This document shows positions 24,236 to 32,640 of a stretch of 64,000 bases of DNA, in pieces (position 1 is the stretch's first letter; every line of letters begins with the position of its first letter). The notes under the pieces were generated by a model. The model saw nothing but the letters and a program-made list of their open reading frames with translations. It was not told where the DNA came from and ran no database searches. The position numbers and the translations under genes are program-made. Origin of the DNA: Vicinamibacteria bacterium (GTDB lineage: Bacteria > Acidobacteriota > Vicinamibacteria > Fen-336); NCBI GenBank assembly GCA_035570235.1, contig DATMML010000015.1:62001-126000 (forward strand). The letters are read 5' to 3'.

Positions 24236-24978
24236 CCGCGGCCTTCCCGGTCTTCGCCGTGGTCCTGGCCGCCGCTCTCCTCTCCATCGCGGTATACGGG
24301 CTCTTGCCTCGGAGGGACGCCGATGCCGACCGCAGGGGCTCCCGGTTCCTGCTCGGGCTCGGCGATTTTCTCCTGCACTGGTTCCTGTGGGCGATCGGCC
24401 CCGCCGAGAGGGCCGCCCTCCGCCTCGGCCTCACCCCGAGTGGCCTGAACGCGACGGGCCTCGGCCTCGGGATTCTGGGCGGTCTTTTCATCGGTTTCGG
24501 GGGCCTGGAGTTGGGGGGGTGGGCCATCGTGCTCTCCGGGGTCTGCGACGTGCTGGATGGTCGGATCGCACGAGCCCGCAGCCTCACTTCCGCTTACGGG
24601 AAGTTCATGGACAGCACCCTCGACCGCTTCGTGGAGGCCTTCACCTTCCTGGGCTTCGCGGCCTACCTCCGCCACCGGCCCTGGGGATCGTTCATGGCGA
24701 CGGCTGCCCTCGCCGGATCCCTGCTCGTGAGCTACGCCCAGTCCCGGGGCGAGACCGTGGGAGTGACGGGCGCGGGCGGCCTCATGCAGCGCGGGGAGCG
24801 CCTGTTACTCATCTGCTTGGCCTGCCTCGTCGACCCCACCCTCACCCTCTGGCGTGCGCAACCTGAGGGAACGATCGTGGTCTGGGTGCTGGCTTTCATA
24901 GCCGTCGCCACCTTTGGCACCGCCATCTATCGGACGGCCTGGATCGCAGGTCGGCTTCGGGGACACGGGGATCCCTGA
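24232..24978 (+). CDS. CDP-alcohol phosphatidyltransferase
   Basis: 248 residues with about six membrane helices. The full family signature is present: Asp106-x2-Asp109-Gly-x2-Ala-Arg ... Gly123-x3-Asp127-x3-Asp131, in CDVLDGRIARARS and AYGKFMDSTLDR. These integral enzymes displace CMP from a CDP-activated substrate with an alcohol or polyol. An extra N-terminal helix (VFAVVLAAALLSIAVYGLL) precedes the core. GTG start overlaps the preceding gene (GTGA). Being last in the cluster, it most likely attaches the head group to the CDP-lipid; the alcohol (inositol, glycerol or other) cannot be read. Confidence 0.9.
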   Translation: MTAAFPVFAVVLAAALLSIAVYGLLPRRDADADRRGSRFLLGLGDFLLHWFLWAIGPAERAALRLGLTPSGLNATGLGLGILGGLFIGFGGLELGGWAIVLSGVCDVLDGRIARARSLTSAYGKFMDSTLDRFVEAFTFLGFAAYLRHRPWGSFMATAALAGSLLVSYAQSRGETVGVTGAGGLMQRGERLLLICLACLVDPTLTLWRAQPEGTIVVWVLAFIAVATFGTAIYRTAWIAGRLRGHGDP

Positions 24979-25063
24979 GGGCCTTCTCCTCGCCGCCGTG
25001 AGGAGCGAGCCTTCCGCGACCGTGTTTGACGGCCCCCCGGGCCCGGCGTAACGTGGGCCCGTC

Positions 25064-26530
25064 ATGGGTCGGACACTGGAACCCGAGTTCGTAGGCCGGA
25101 CCTACGATGATTTCCTCTTCCGGCCCCAGGCCGGACGCGCCGCCTCGCGGCGGGAGATCCGCCTGACCAGCCGTCTCTCCCGCGGCCTCTCCGTTGAGCT
25201 GCCCGTCTGCTCCGCCAACATGGACAGCGTGACCGAGGCCGGCATGGCCAAGACCATGGCCCTGGAGGGCGGCCTCGGCTTCATCCACCGCGCCATGCCC
25301 GTGGCCGCCCAGGCCCAGAGCGTGGCCCGCGTGAAGCGCAGCTACGGCCACTTGGTGGAGCGGCCGCTCTGCCTTCCCCGCGAGGCCAGCATCCGGGAGG
25401 CTCGGGATTTCACCCAGAAGCACAACATCACCGGCATCCTCATCGAGGAGACGCGGGGCAGCAACCTCCTGGCGGGTCTCCTCTCCAACCGGGACATGCC
25501 GTGGGGGCCGATCAACGAGGGCCGGCGGGTGGACGAGTTCATGACCCCGCTCGCCAAGCTCGTGACCGGGCCCCCGGAGATCGGGGTGGAGGATGCGGAG
25601 CGGCGGATGTTCGAGCGCCGCATCGAGAAGCTGCCCCTCCTCGACGACCACGGCCAGATCCGGGGTCTCATCACGAAGAGGGACATCATCCTCGCCCGCC
25701 AGCGGCCCTACTCCACCAAGGACGGCAAGGGACGGCTCCGGGTGGGGGCGGCCATCGGGGCGCGGGGGGACTTCTTGGAGCGGGCGGCGGAGCTGGTCAA
25801 GGCGGGCGCAGACGTCCTCGTCATCGACATCGCCCACGCCCACTCGGAGGTCATGCGGCAGGCAGTGGAGCGCTTCCGGGCCCGGTTCCCGGACGTCGAG
25901 CTCGTGTGCGGAAACGTAGGGACCGCGGCCGGGGCCGAGTTCCTCAAGAACCTGGGGGTGGACGGCATCAAGGTCGGGATCGGGCCCGGCCGGGGATGCC
26001 GGACCCGCCTCGAGACCGCGGCCGGCGTCCCCCAGCTCCAGGCCATCCGCGAGGCCTGGTGTGCGGTGGGGGAGTCGGTCCCCATCATCGCGGACGGCGG
26101 GATCAAGGAGGACAAGGACATCTTCCTGGCCCTGGCTTGCGGGGCGTCCTCGGTGATGCTCGGGAGCATGATCTCCGGCACCGACGAGGCCCCCGGCCAC
26201 ATGATCGAAGACCCTGGCACGGGGGAGAAGCGCAAGATCTACCGGGGCATGACCTCGCCCCAAGCCGTCTTCGAGGCTCTCTACGACGACGAGAGCGCGG
26301 AGGCGGTGACGGCTGCCCTGGACGTACCGGCCGAAGGGCAGGAGATCCAGATCCCCTACAAGGGGACGGTGGTGGATATCCTGCGCCGGATCCGTGGTCA
26401 CCTCCGCTCGGCGGTGAGCTACGGGGGCGCGGAGGAGTTGGCCGAGGTGCGGGCCCAGGTCACGCCCGACCCCCTCAAGTACCTGATTCCCCTCTCGGAG
26501 GCCGCGCGGCACGAATCCTACGACCGCTGA
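25064..26530 (+). CDS. IMP dehydrogenase/GMP reductase family protein with divergent active-site loop
   Basis: 488 residues: an IMPDH barrel (NMDSVTEAGMA near 52-62; GIKVGIGPG; IIADGGIKEDKDIFLAL; GASSVMLGSM) split by a CBS pair (~95-215). The catalytic loop reads GRGCRTR (Cys312) where standard enzymes have GSICTTR. The mobile flap after YRGM lacks a recognisable Arg-Tyr dyad that activates water in IMPDH. The family assignment is secure but the reaction (IMP oxidation, GMP reduction or something else) is not. It starts 85 bases after the lipid cluster and is convergent with the FTCD gene. Confidence 0.85.
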   Translation: MGRTLEPEFVGRTYDDFLFRPQAGRAASRREIRLTSRLSRGLSVELPVCSANMDSVTEAGMAKTMALEGGLGFIHRAMPVAAQAQSVARVKRSYGHLVERPLCLPREASIREARDFTQKHNITGILIEETRGSNLLAGLLSNRDMPWGPINEGRRVDEFMTPLAKLVTGPPEIGVEDAERRMFERRIEKLPLLDDHGQIRGLITKRDIILARQRPYSTKDGKGRLRVGAAIGARGDFLERAAELVKAGADVLVIDIAHAHSEVMRQAVERFRARFPDVELVCGNVGTAAGAEFLKNLGVDGIKVGIGPGRGCRTRLETAAGVPQLQAIREAWCAVGESVPIIADGGIKEDKDIFLALACGASSVMLGSMISGTDEAPGHMIEDPGTGEKRKIYRGMTSPQAVFEALYDDESAEAVTAALDVPAEGQEIQIPYKGTVVDILRRIRGHLRSAVSYGGAEELAEVRAQVTPDPLKYLIPLSEAARHESYDR

Positions 26531-26543
26531 GGCCCCGACCCCA

Positions 26544-26563
26544 CCCGCCCTCGCCCGGGCGGG
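26544..26563. terminator. GC-rich hairpin between convergent genes
   Basis: Perfect 7-bp stem CCCGCCC / GGGCGGG with a six-base loop fills the 34-base gap between two converging stop codons. No U-tract follows, so it would be an atypical, possibly bidirectional terminator. Confidence 0.4.
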
Positions 26564-26564
26564 C

Positions 26565-28181
26565 TCAGCGACGGGCCAGGATGGCGAGCACCTCGTCGCG
26601 ACGGGTCTTCGCCCGCTCGAGGAGGGACTCGACCTCGGCCGCCGTCGCCTTCCGGAAGGCCTCGTCCTCGAGGCCGGGCAGGTTCGTGCTCACGTTCCTC
26701 GCCGCCCCCCAGACGCCGGCTTCCAAGGACTTGGCGCCCACCTCGAGGTCGGACCGCGAGGCCAGGTTGCCGTGCGCGGCCATCTCCACCATGGCCTCCC
26801 AGCAGGCGTCGGCGACGCGCATGGTCCGCAACGGGACCTCCACCGTCTTCCTCAGCCCTTCCTGCAGGCGCTGGTGACGCCGGGCCGCCTGCTCCGGCGT
26901 ATCCTTCGGCAGCCCCAAGGCGGCCATGTACTCGTTGAAGGCCGCGGTGTCGGCGTCGATCATGGGGATGAGATCGGTCATGGCTTGATGAAGGGTAGGG
27001 ATGATCCGTCGCATCACGGCGTCTTCGTTCTCGAACTTCCTCTTTCCGTAAGTCGTCCAACCCACCATGGCGCCGAGGGCGGCGCCCATGGCCGCGCTCA
27101 GGGCCGCGGCCGAGCCGCCCCCGGGGGCGGGGGCCCGGGAGCCCAGAAGCTCCACGAAGGTTCGGACCGACCCGCCGGCGAGCGGCTCCTCGGCCTTGTC
27201 CGCGATCATGTGCTCGATGATGCGCTTCTCCGCCCGGAAAGGCGAGACCGAGCTCAACCCCAGGCGCTCTACGGCTAGGCGAATCTTCTGGCTCTCGTCC
27301 AGTATGAAGAGGTCCTCCCGGGAAATGTAGTAGTCGGCCGCGGCTAGCAGGGCCTGGAGGGGGATCAGCCCCACCAATTCCGACCCCGCCACCGCCACCT
27401 TGAGCTTCCGCGCCTCCTCCACGCAGGCCTCGAAGGCGACGTGGGGGGGAGTGACGGTGTAGTCGTCGAGGTTCATGGATACCTGGGCCATGCCGTATTC
27501 CTCCACGTACCACCCAATTCCCTTCACCGCCTTGAGCTTCCCGGGCGCGTCCGGGCCGCGGCCCTGCTCGCGCACGCTCAAGGCGATGCGATGGGCTTGC
27601 TCCTTGGTACCGAGGATGTTCACGTTGTAGGCGATCAGGAAGAAGCGCGCCCCCGCGGCGGTGGCCCCCCAAGCGGGGAGGAAAGCGGAGGGGCCAAAAT
27701 CGGGCCGCCATTCCGGCCGCACGATCTTTTCCGCCAGGCCCTCGTACTCTCCGGCCCGGATCTGCTTGAGGCTCTTTCGGTGGGCTTCGGTGGCGGCCGC
27801 CTCGTAGAGGTAGATGGGGATGCCCAACTCCTCGGCCACGCGCTGCCCGAACGACTTCGCGCAGGCCACGCAGTCGGCCAGGCTCACCCCCGAGACGGGC
27901 ACGAAAGGGCAGACATCCAGGGCCCCCATCCGCGGGTGGGCTCCCTGGTGGCGCCGCATGTCGATCCGTTCCTTGGCCGCACGGGCGGAGTTCAAGGCGC
28001 CCTCTACCACCGCTTCCGGGTAGCCCACAAACGTGTACACCGTACGATTGGTGGACTGACCGGGATCCACGTCCAGCAAGGTGCAGCCCGGGGTCTGGCG
28101 GATGCTCTCGGCGATGGCGTCGATGATGGCGCGGTCACGCCCTTCAGAGAAGTTAGGCACGCACTCGACCAACCTTCTCAA
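26565..28181 (-). CDS. Bifunctional glutamate formiminotransferase/formimidoyl-THF cyclodeaminase
   Basis: 538 residues in the two-domain order of FTCD. Transferase domain ~1-330: LVECVPNFSEGRD, GQSTNRTVYTFVG, RRHQGAHPRMGALDVCPFVPV. Cyclodeaminase domain ~340-538: LLGSRAPAPGGGSAAALSAAMGAAL and DADTAAFNEYMAALGLPK. The enzyme moves the formimino group of histidine breakdown onto tetrahydrofolate and then releases ammonia. No other hut gene is nearby. The start is TTG 28181 with GAGG upstream, which brings VECVPNFSEG to its normal position; another in-frame TTG lies at 28208. Confidence 0.93.
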   Translation of the reverse strand: MRRLVECVPNFSEGRDRAIIDAIAESIRQTPGCTLLDVDPGQSTNRTVYTFVGYPEAVVEGALNSARAAKERIDMRRHQGAHPRMGALDVCPFVPVSGVSLADCVACAKSFGQRVAEELGIPIYLYEAAATEAHRKSLKQIRAGEYEGLAEKIVRPEWRPDFGPSAFLPAWGATAAGARFFLIAYNVNILGTKEQAHRIALSVREQGRGPDAPGKLKAVKGIGWYVEEYGMAQVSMNLDDYTVTPPHVAFEACVEEARKLKVAVAGSELVGLIPLQALLAAADYYISREDLFILDESQKIRLAVERLGLSSVSPFRAEKRIIEHMIADKAEEPLAGGSVRTFVELLGSRAPAPGGGSAAALSAAMGAALGAMVGWTTYGKRKFENEDAVMRRIIPTLHQAMTDLIPMIDADTAAFNEYMAALGLPKDTPEQAARRHQRLQEGLRKTVEVPLRTMRVADACWEAMVEMAAHGNLASRSDLEVGAKSLEAGVWGAARNVSTNLPGLEDEAFRKATAAEVESLLERAKTRRDEVLAILARR

Positions 28182-28425
28182 GCCCGACCTCGCTCTCGCG
28201 GCGAGCAACCGGAGGAAGCGGGGGGGGCGTCGAGCAAGAGGCGCCGCCGAGGGTGCTTCACGCCGTGGCTCCGGGCGGCCCGCGCGCGCGATGCCCCTGC
28301 AGTTCCCCTAACCCTCATTACCGCCATGCTAGCAGGGTCCCTCGCCGGGGGGTCGGTTTGACCGCAAGAATTGGGCTTTGTGCGGCCCTCCCGCCGCTCT
28401 ATCCTGGAACCGGAGGCAAGAAGCC

Positions 28426-29151
28426 ATGAGCAAGGCGGACGGGCCCACCATCTCGGCCCGCCTGGCCCAGCTGCCCTGGACGGAGATCGAGGCCGTGCTC
28501 TGGGAGCGCGGCTACGCCCGGACCCACGCTCTGCTGACCGCGGAGGAGTGCCGCCACCTGGCCGCCCTCTACCCGGCCGATGCGCTCTTCCGCAGCCGCA
28601 TCGACATGGCCCGCCACCGCTTTGGCTTCGGTGAGTACAAGTACTTCGCGAGGCCGCTGCCTTCCCTCGTCGAGGGGCTGCGCACTTACGCCTATCCTCA
28701 CCTCGCGCGTATCGCAAATCGCTGGATGGAGGCCCTTGGTTCCCCCGCGCGGTACCCGCCGCGCCACAAAGCACTCCTGCGGCTCTGCGCCGAGCACGGC
28801 CAGACCCGGCCCACCCCACTTCTGCTGCGCTACGAGGCGGGCGGCTACAACTGCCTGCACCAGGACCTCTACGGCACCCTCCAGTTCCCCCTGCAGATCA
28901 CCGCCTTCCTGAGCCGGCCCGGGCTGGACTACACGGGGGGGGAGTTCCTGCTCGTGGAGCAGCGTCCCCGCGCACAGTCGAGGGGGGAGGCCTTGCTCCC
29001 CGGCCAGGGCGAGCTGCTGATCTTTACCACCGCCCACCGGCCGGCCCGAGGGGCCCGCGGCTATCACCGGGTGAATGTCCGCCACGGACTGAGCCGCGTG
29101 CGCAGCGGGCGACGGTACGCGCTGGGCATTATTTTTCACGATGCGCGCTGA
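28426..29151 (+). CDS. 2-oxoglutarate-Fe(II) oxygenase
   Basis: 241 residues from ATG 28426 (GGAGG nine bases upstream). The jelly-roll iron site is seen as CLHQDLYG (HxD) and the distal His in YHRVNVRHGLSRV, with an Arg following that would bind 2-oxoglutarate. LRYEAGGYNCLHQD, PLQITAFLSRPGLDYTGGEFLLVE and LLIFTTAHRPARG follow the prolyl-hydroxylase-like pattern. Substrate unknown: it could be a protein or small molecule. It is divergent from FTCD across a 244-base gap in which I see no firm promoter. Confidence 0.85.
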   Translation: MSKADGPTISARLAQLPWTEIEAVLWERGYARTHALLTAEECRHLAALYPADALFRSRIDMARHRFGFGEYKYFARPLPSLVEGLRTYAYPHLARIANRWMEALGSPARYPPRHKALLRLCAEHGQTRPTPLLLRYEAGGYNCLHQDLYGTLQFPLQITAFLSRPGLDYTGGEFLLVEQRPRAQSRGEALLPGQGELLIFTTAHRPARGARGYHRVNVRHGLSRVRSGRRYALGIIFHDAR

Positions 29152-29207
29152 CCCGCCGGAAGGCGCGGAGTGTCGTACCATGCGGGGCGGGGAGAGGAGG
29201 AGGAGCG

Positions 29208-29513
29208 GTGAAGGGGCCGGCCACGGACGCATTCGCGCAGGTCGAAGAGGAGCTTCTCCGGGAGCGGGCCGCCGCTCTCAAACGCATTGCGGAGACGCTC
29301 GAGGAGTTGCTTTCGGGGCTCGGCGCCCTCCGCGCCCTCCTGGACCGGCTCTCGGGCCCCGAGCGCGCCGCCCAGGCCAGAGCATACCGCGCGCTAGGGG
29401 AGCAGGCTCGGCTCTACCGCTGGTATCTAGAGGTTCAAAGAGAGGCCCTCGGCCTCCGCGGGCACGACGTGCTCGACGAAATCTATCCGCGGCCGGCCCC
29501 GATCCTCGATTGA
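29208..29513 (+). CDS. Small predicted coiled-coil protein of unknown function
   Basis: 101 residues, GTG start preceded by a GGAGGAGGAG purine run. Residues ~8-50 are heptad-rich (VEEELLRERAAALKRIAETLEELL), then a helical Arg/Tyr-rich part ending EIYPRPAPILD. No family recognised. It fits between the oxygenase and bpt on the same strand with short spacing, which supports it being real. Confidence 0.55.
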   Translation: MKGPATDAFAQVEEELLRERAAALKRIAETLEELLSGLGALRALLDRLSGPERAAQARAYRALGEQARLYRWYLEVQREALGLRGHDVLDEIYPRPAPILD

Positions 29514-29547
29514 GCCCGGGGCCGACCCTGACCACAAGCCTCGACTC

Positions 29548-30318
29548 ATGAACGGGGAAATGACCCACGAAGGCAGGACGCGCCGGCTCGCGCAGGCCAT
29601 CGCGCGGGAGGGCCCCGCACCCGGGGAGCCCTTCCCTTGCCCCTACCTGCCCGGCCGGATGGCCCGCCAAGTCACTCTTCTGCCCACCCCCCTCGCCGCG
29701 GGGGTGTACCACTCCCTCATGGATCTGAACTTTCGGCGGCTCGGCCTTGTCTTTTATCGCCCCGACTGCGAGGGCTGCGGGGAATGCCGGATGATACGCG
29801 TGCCCGTGAGCGCGTTCCGGCCCTCCCGGAGCCAGCGGCGATGCTGGGCCCGCAATGCCGACCTGACGGTTGAGGTCGGCCGCCCCGTACCCACCGAGGC
29901 CAAGCGCCGCCTGTATAAGCGCTACCTGGATCATCGGCATGACGGGCAGATGGACGGCTCGCCCGCCGAGTTCCGTTTGTTCCTCTACACCTCCAGCGTT
30001 CGGACGGTCGAGATCGCCTACCTGTGCCGGGGCCGCGTCCTGGGCGTGGGACTCGCCGACCTTGAGCCCCAGGCCATGAGCGCGGTCTATTGCTACTTCG
30101 AGCCCGACGCCGAATCGCGCTCCCTAGGTGTCTTCAATGTGCTCCGCATGATCGAGGAATGCCGGCGGCGGGGGCTGCCTCACCTCTACCTCGGGTACTA
30201 CGTGAGGGAGTGCGGACGGATGAGCTACAAGGCTGCCTACCGTCCCTGTGAGATACTGGATCCGACCGGACGCTGGGTTCGTGACGGGTCCGGAAATGAG
30301 ACAGTGAGCGGCCGCTAA
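29548..30318 (+). CDS. bpt: Aspartate/glutamate leucyl-tRNA-protein transferase Bpt (ATE family)
   Basis: 256 residues. ATE-type N-terminus with CPYLPGRMARQ (Cys31), then YRPDCEGCGECRMIRVPV (Cys74, Cys77, Cys80) and SRSQRRCWARNADL, followed by the GNAT-like C-terminus (VGLADLEPQAMSAVYCYFEPD, RSLGVFNVLRMIEECRRRGLPHLYLGYYV). Bacterial Bpt adds leucine to proteins starting with Asp or Glu so that ClpS-ClpAP can degrade them. aat, clpS and clpA all lie within 6.5 kb. The C-terminal GR-rich tail is short. A second ATG 12 bases in is an alternative start. Confidence 0.9.
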   Translation: MNGEMTHEGRTRRLAQAIAREGPAPGEPFPCPYLPGRMARQVTLLPTPLAAGVYHSLMDLNFRRLGLVFYRPDCEGCGECRMIRVPVSAFRPSRSQRRCWARNADLTVEVGRPVPTEAKRRLYKRYLDHRHDGQMDGSPAEFRLFLYTSSVRTVEIAYLCRGRVLGVGLADLEPQAMSAVYCYFEPDAESRSLGVFNVLRMIEECRRRGLPHLYLGYYVRECGRMSYKAAYRPCEILDPTGRWVRDGSGNETVSGR

Positions 30319-30376
30319 GGACTGGAAACACAGGACTTCCTGGGAAGCACACTGCAGTCGCTACCGGGTGTGAAAC

Positions 30377-30398
30377 TTGCATCCACCTTAGGATGCAA
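30377..30398 (+). promoter_or_regulatory. Hairpin over the ribosome site and start codon of the FHA-EAL gene
   Basis: Perfect 8-bp inverted repeat TTGCATCC / GGATGCAA with a six-base loop. The right arm contains the AGGA-like ribosome site and its last base is the A of the ATG. As RNA it would mask initiation; as DNA it could be an operator. Confidence 0.5.
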
Positions 30399-31690
30399 TG
30401 CCTTCGCGAAAACGAGCAGGGTCCGAGCCGCCTGGCCATTGTGACGAAGGTGATCCGCTGACGAGCGAATCCGACCGCACCGCGCCCATCAGCGCGACCG
30501 CCGCAGGAGCGGAAAAAACGCCCGCCATCGAATGGCCTTGCGTTCCCGGACCCGTGGCCTCCACGGAAGGACGGACGGGTCCCGGCCCCCCGCCGCCGCG
30601 CTGGGTCCTCGAGAGTCGGGCCGAGACCGGAAGTCAGTTGCGGCGGGTGCCCATCCACCCCCTGCCCTTCCGCATCGGACGCCGCCCGGGTCTCGACCTT
30701 ACCCTCCCCTCCCTGGCCGTGTCCAAAACCCACGCGGAGATTTACGCGGCGGGCGACCTCCTCCGCTTGCGGGACCTGGGCAGCACCAACGGCACGTTCC
30801 TCAACCACGAGTTGATCACCGACCGGCCGGTCAGCGACGGCGACATCCTCCACTTCGCGGATTTCGAGTTCCGCTTGGGTCGACAGGAGGGGGGAGGAAA
30901 GGCCGCCCCCGTGCGCTCGGATTCGGATACCACGATCACGATGCACCGAGGGGACCTCTCCCGGCAGTTCGCGGAGGGGACTCGCGAGCTCACGGAGCTG
31001 ATCCGGGACGGGGCCGTTACCATCGCCTTCCAGGCCATCGTCGAGATCCCGAGCGGCGCGGTCGCCGCCTACGAGGCCCTCGGCCGCGGGCGCCATCCGC
31101 GCCTCCCCGAGAGCCCGAGCGAGCTGTTTCGCATCGCAGAGAGCCTGGGGGCGGAGGCGGAGCTGAGCCGGCTCTTTCGCCGCCGGGCGGTGGAGCTGGT
31201 TCGGGATCGCCCGCATCTGCCCACCCTCTTCCTCAACACTCATCCCACCGAGTTGCGGCAGCCCGGCCTGGTGGAGTCGCTGGAGGAGCTTCGGGGTGTG
31301 GCCCCCCATCTGGACCTCGCCCTGGAGATCCACGAGAGCGCCCTCGCCGCACCCGCCGTCATCGGCGCGCTGCGGGAGCGACTGGCGGAGATGAACGTGG
31401 GCCTGGCCTACGACGACTTCGGCGCCGGCCAGGCGCGCCTCCTCGAGCTAGCGGAGGCCCCCCCCCACTACCTGAAGTTCGACCGGCGCTTCGTGACCGG
31501 CATAGATCAAGCGCCGGCCTCGCGACGGAGGGTCCTCACCTCCCTGGTGACGGTAGCCCGTGAGCTCTTGGTCAGGACGGTGGCGGAGGGCATCGAGACC
31601 GCGGCCGAGTACGAGGTTTGCGCCAGCGTCGGTTTCACGCACGGCCAGGGATTCCACCTGGCCCGGCCCGTCCCGGCCGAAGACCTGTAA
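30398..31690 (+). CDS. FHA-EAL domain protein (putative c-di-GMP phosphodiesterase)
   Basis: 430 residues. A disordered start (~1-75) precedes an FHA domain (~80-165; RIGRRPGLDLTLPSLAVSKTHAEI, LRDLGSTNGTFLN), which reads phosphothreonine. After a linker comes an EAL domain (~195-430). The motifs for c-di-GMP hydrolysis are all recognisable: YEALGRGR, LNTHPTEL, LEIHES, YDDFGAGQ, LKFDRRF, VAEGIETA and GQGFHLARP. It would couple Ser/Thr phosphorylation to second-messenger breakdown. A Ser/Thr kinase gene lies 15 kb away. It sits alone on + between bpt and aat, with a hairpin over its start. Confidence 0.87.
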   Translation: MPSRKRAGSEPPGHCDEGDPLTSESDRTAPISATAAGAEKTPAIEWPCVPGPVASTEGRTGPGPPPPRWVLESRAETGSQLRRVPIHPLPFRIGRRPGLDLTLPSLAVSKTHAEIYAAGDLLRLRDLGSTNGTFLNHELITDRPVSDGDILHFADFEFRLGRQEGGGKAAPVRSDSDTTITMHRGDLSRQFAEGTRELTELIRDGAVTIAFQAIVEIPSGAVAAYEALGRGRHPRLPESPSELFRIAESLGAEAELSRLFRRRAVELVRDRPHLPTLFLNTHPTELRQPGLVESLEELRGVAPHLDLALEIHESALAAPAVIGALRERLAEMNVGLAYDDFGAGQARLLELAEAPPHYLKFDRRFVTGIDQAPASRRRVLTSLVTVARELLVRTVAEGIETAAEYEVCASVGFTHGQGFHLARPVPAEDL

Positions 31691-31861
31691 GTGACCTTCC
31701 GCAGGTCCCCCTCGGCCGGAGGGCTCCTGGTCGAGGCCCGGAAGAAAAGGCTCCACGCGTCGCGGCCCCAACCTGGACCACCCGATGGGGGAGACGGCGG
31801 GCGTAGTCGCGGCCCACGATGGACCACCGCGCGGTGGACAGAACCGGCCGGGAGCCTTGCC

Positions 31862-32575
31862 TCAGCGTCCGGGGGCGACCCCCGCAATGTTCCCGTCGAA
31901 CCGCCAGGAGCCCGTCCGGCTGGGGTGGGTGAGGGCCTGCTGCAGGGCGGCCAAGTAGCGGGCGCGCGGCCACTCCTCGGCTCCGAAACGGGCCAAATGC
32001 GAGGTGTAAACCTGGCAGTCGATGAGCTCGATGCCCCAGCGGGCCAGTTGCTCCACGAGGGTGACGAAGGCCGCCTTGGATGCGTCCGGGGCGCGCGCGA
32101 ACATCGATTCCCCGAAGAAGGCCGCCCCCAGCGACACCCCGTAGACGCCCCCGGCCAAGGTCCCGTCGCGCCACGCCTCGACCGAGTGGGCGAACCCCCG
32201 CCGGTGCAGCTCGGTGTAGGCCTCGATCATGGCGCCGGTGATCCAGGTGCCGGGCTGGTCGGGACGCGGCGCGCTCGCGCAAGCCTCGATCACGGCCGGG
32301 AAGGCGGTGTCCAGGGTGAACCGATAGAGCCCCTTGCGCAGAGTCTTGCGCAGGCTCCGCGAGACGCGGAGCTTTGGGACCCGGAGCACCGTTCGTGGAT
32401 CCGGGGAGTGCCACAGGATCGGCTGTCCGTTCGAGTACCAAGGGAAGATGCCGGAGGAGTAGGCGAGGATGAGGCGCTCGGGGCGGAGGTCGCCCCCCGC
32501 GGCCAGAAGGCCGTCGTCCTCGGAGTACTCCACCGATGGGAACAGCAGCCGCCGGTCGAGACGGAAGACAGGCAC
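31862..32575 (-). CDS. aat: Leucyl/phenylalanyl-tRNA-protein transferase
   Basis: 237 residues, GTG start. Family hallmarks: FPSVEYSEDDGLLAAGGDLRPERLILAYSSGIFPWYS, LWHSPDPRTVL, HSVEAWRDGTLAGGVYGVSLGAAFFGESMF and IDCQVYTSHLARFGA. Aat adds Leu or Phe to N-terminal Lys/Arg (and Met in some cases), creating primary degrons for ClpS. A TACAAT hexamer (minus strand, 32599-32594) about 20 bases before the start may be its -10 element. It is flanked by oppositely oriented genes, with clpA-clpS on the same strand just beyond. Confidence 0.95.
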   Translation of the reverse strand: MPVFRLDRRLLFPSVEYSEDDGLLAAGGDLRPERLILAYSSGIFPWYSNGQPILWHSPDPRTVLRVPKLRVSRSLRKTLRKGLYRFTLDTAFPAVIEACASAPRPDQPGTWITGAMIEAYTELHRRGFAHSVEAWRDGTLAGGVYGVSLGAAFFGESMFARAPDASKAAFVTLVEQLARWGIELIDCQVYTSHLARFGAEEWPRARYLAALQQALTHPSRTGSWRFDGNIAGVAPGR

Positions 32576-32640
32576 CGGAGATCCCCTCCCTTATTGTACG
32601 TTCGACGGCGGGGGGCAAATCCCCCAGCGTGCACCTCGAG

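Noticed and set aside
24896-26512. 538-codon open frame on - opposite the IMPDH-family gene
   Set aside because: Shadow of a conserved barrel enzyme; composition is Gly/Asp/Leu/His-rich without fold signature.
31824-31837. 14-bp palindrome between FHA-EAL and aat as a terminator
   Set aside because: Perfect but loop-free symmetry in GC-rich sequence with no U-tract; expected by chance and not placed at a stop.
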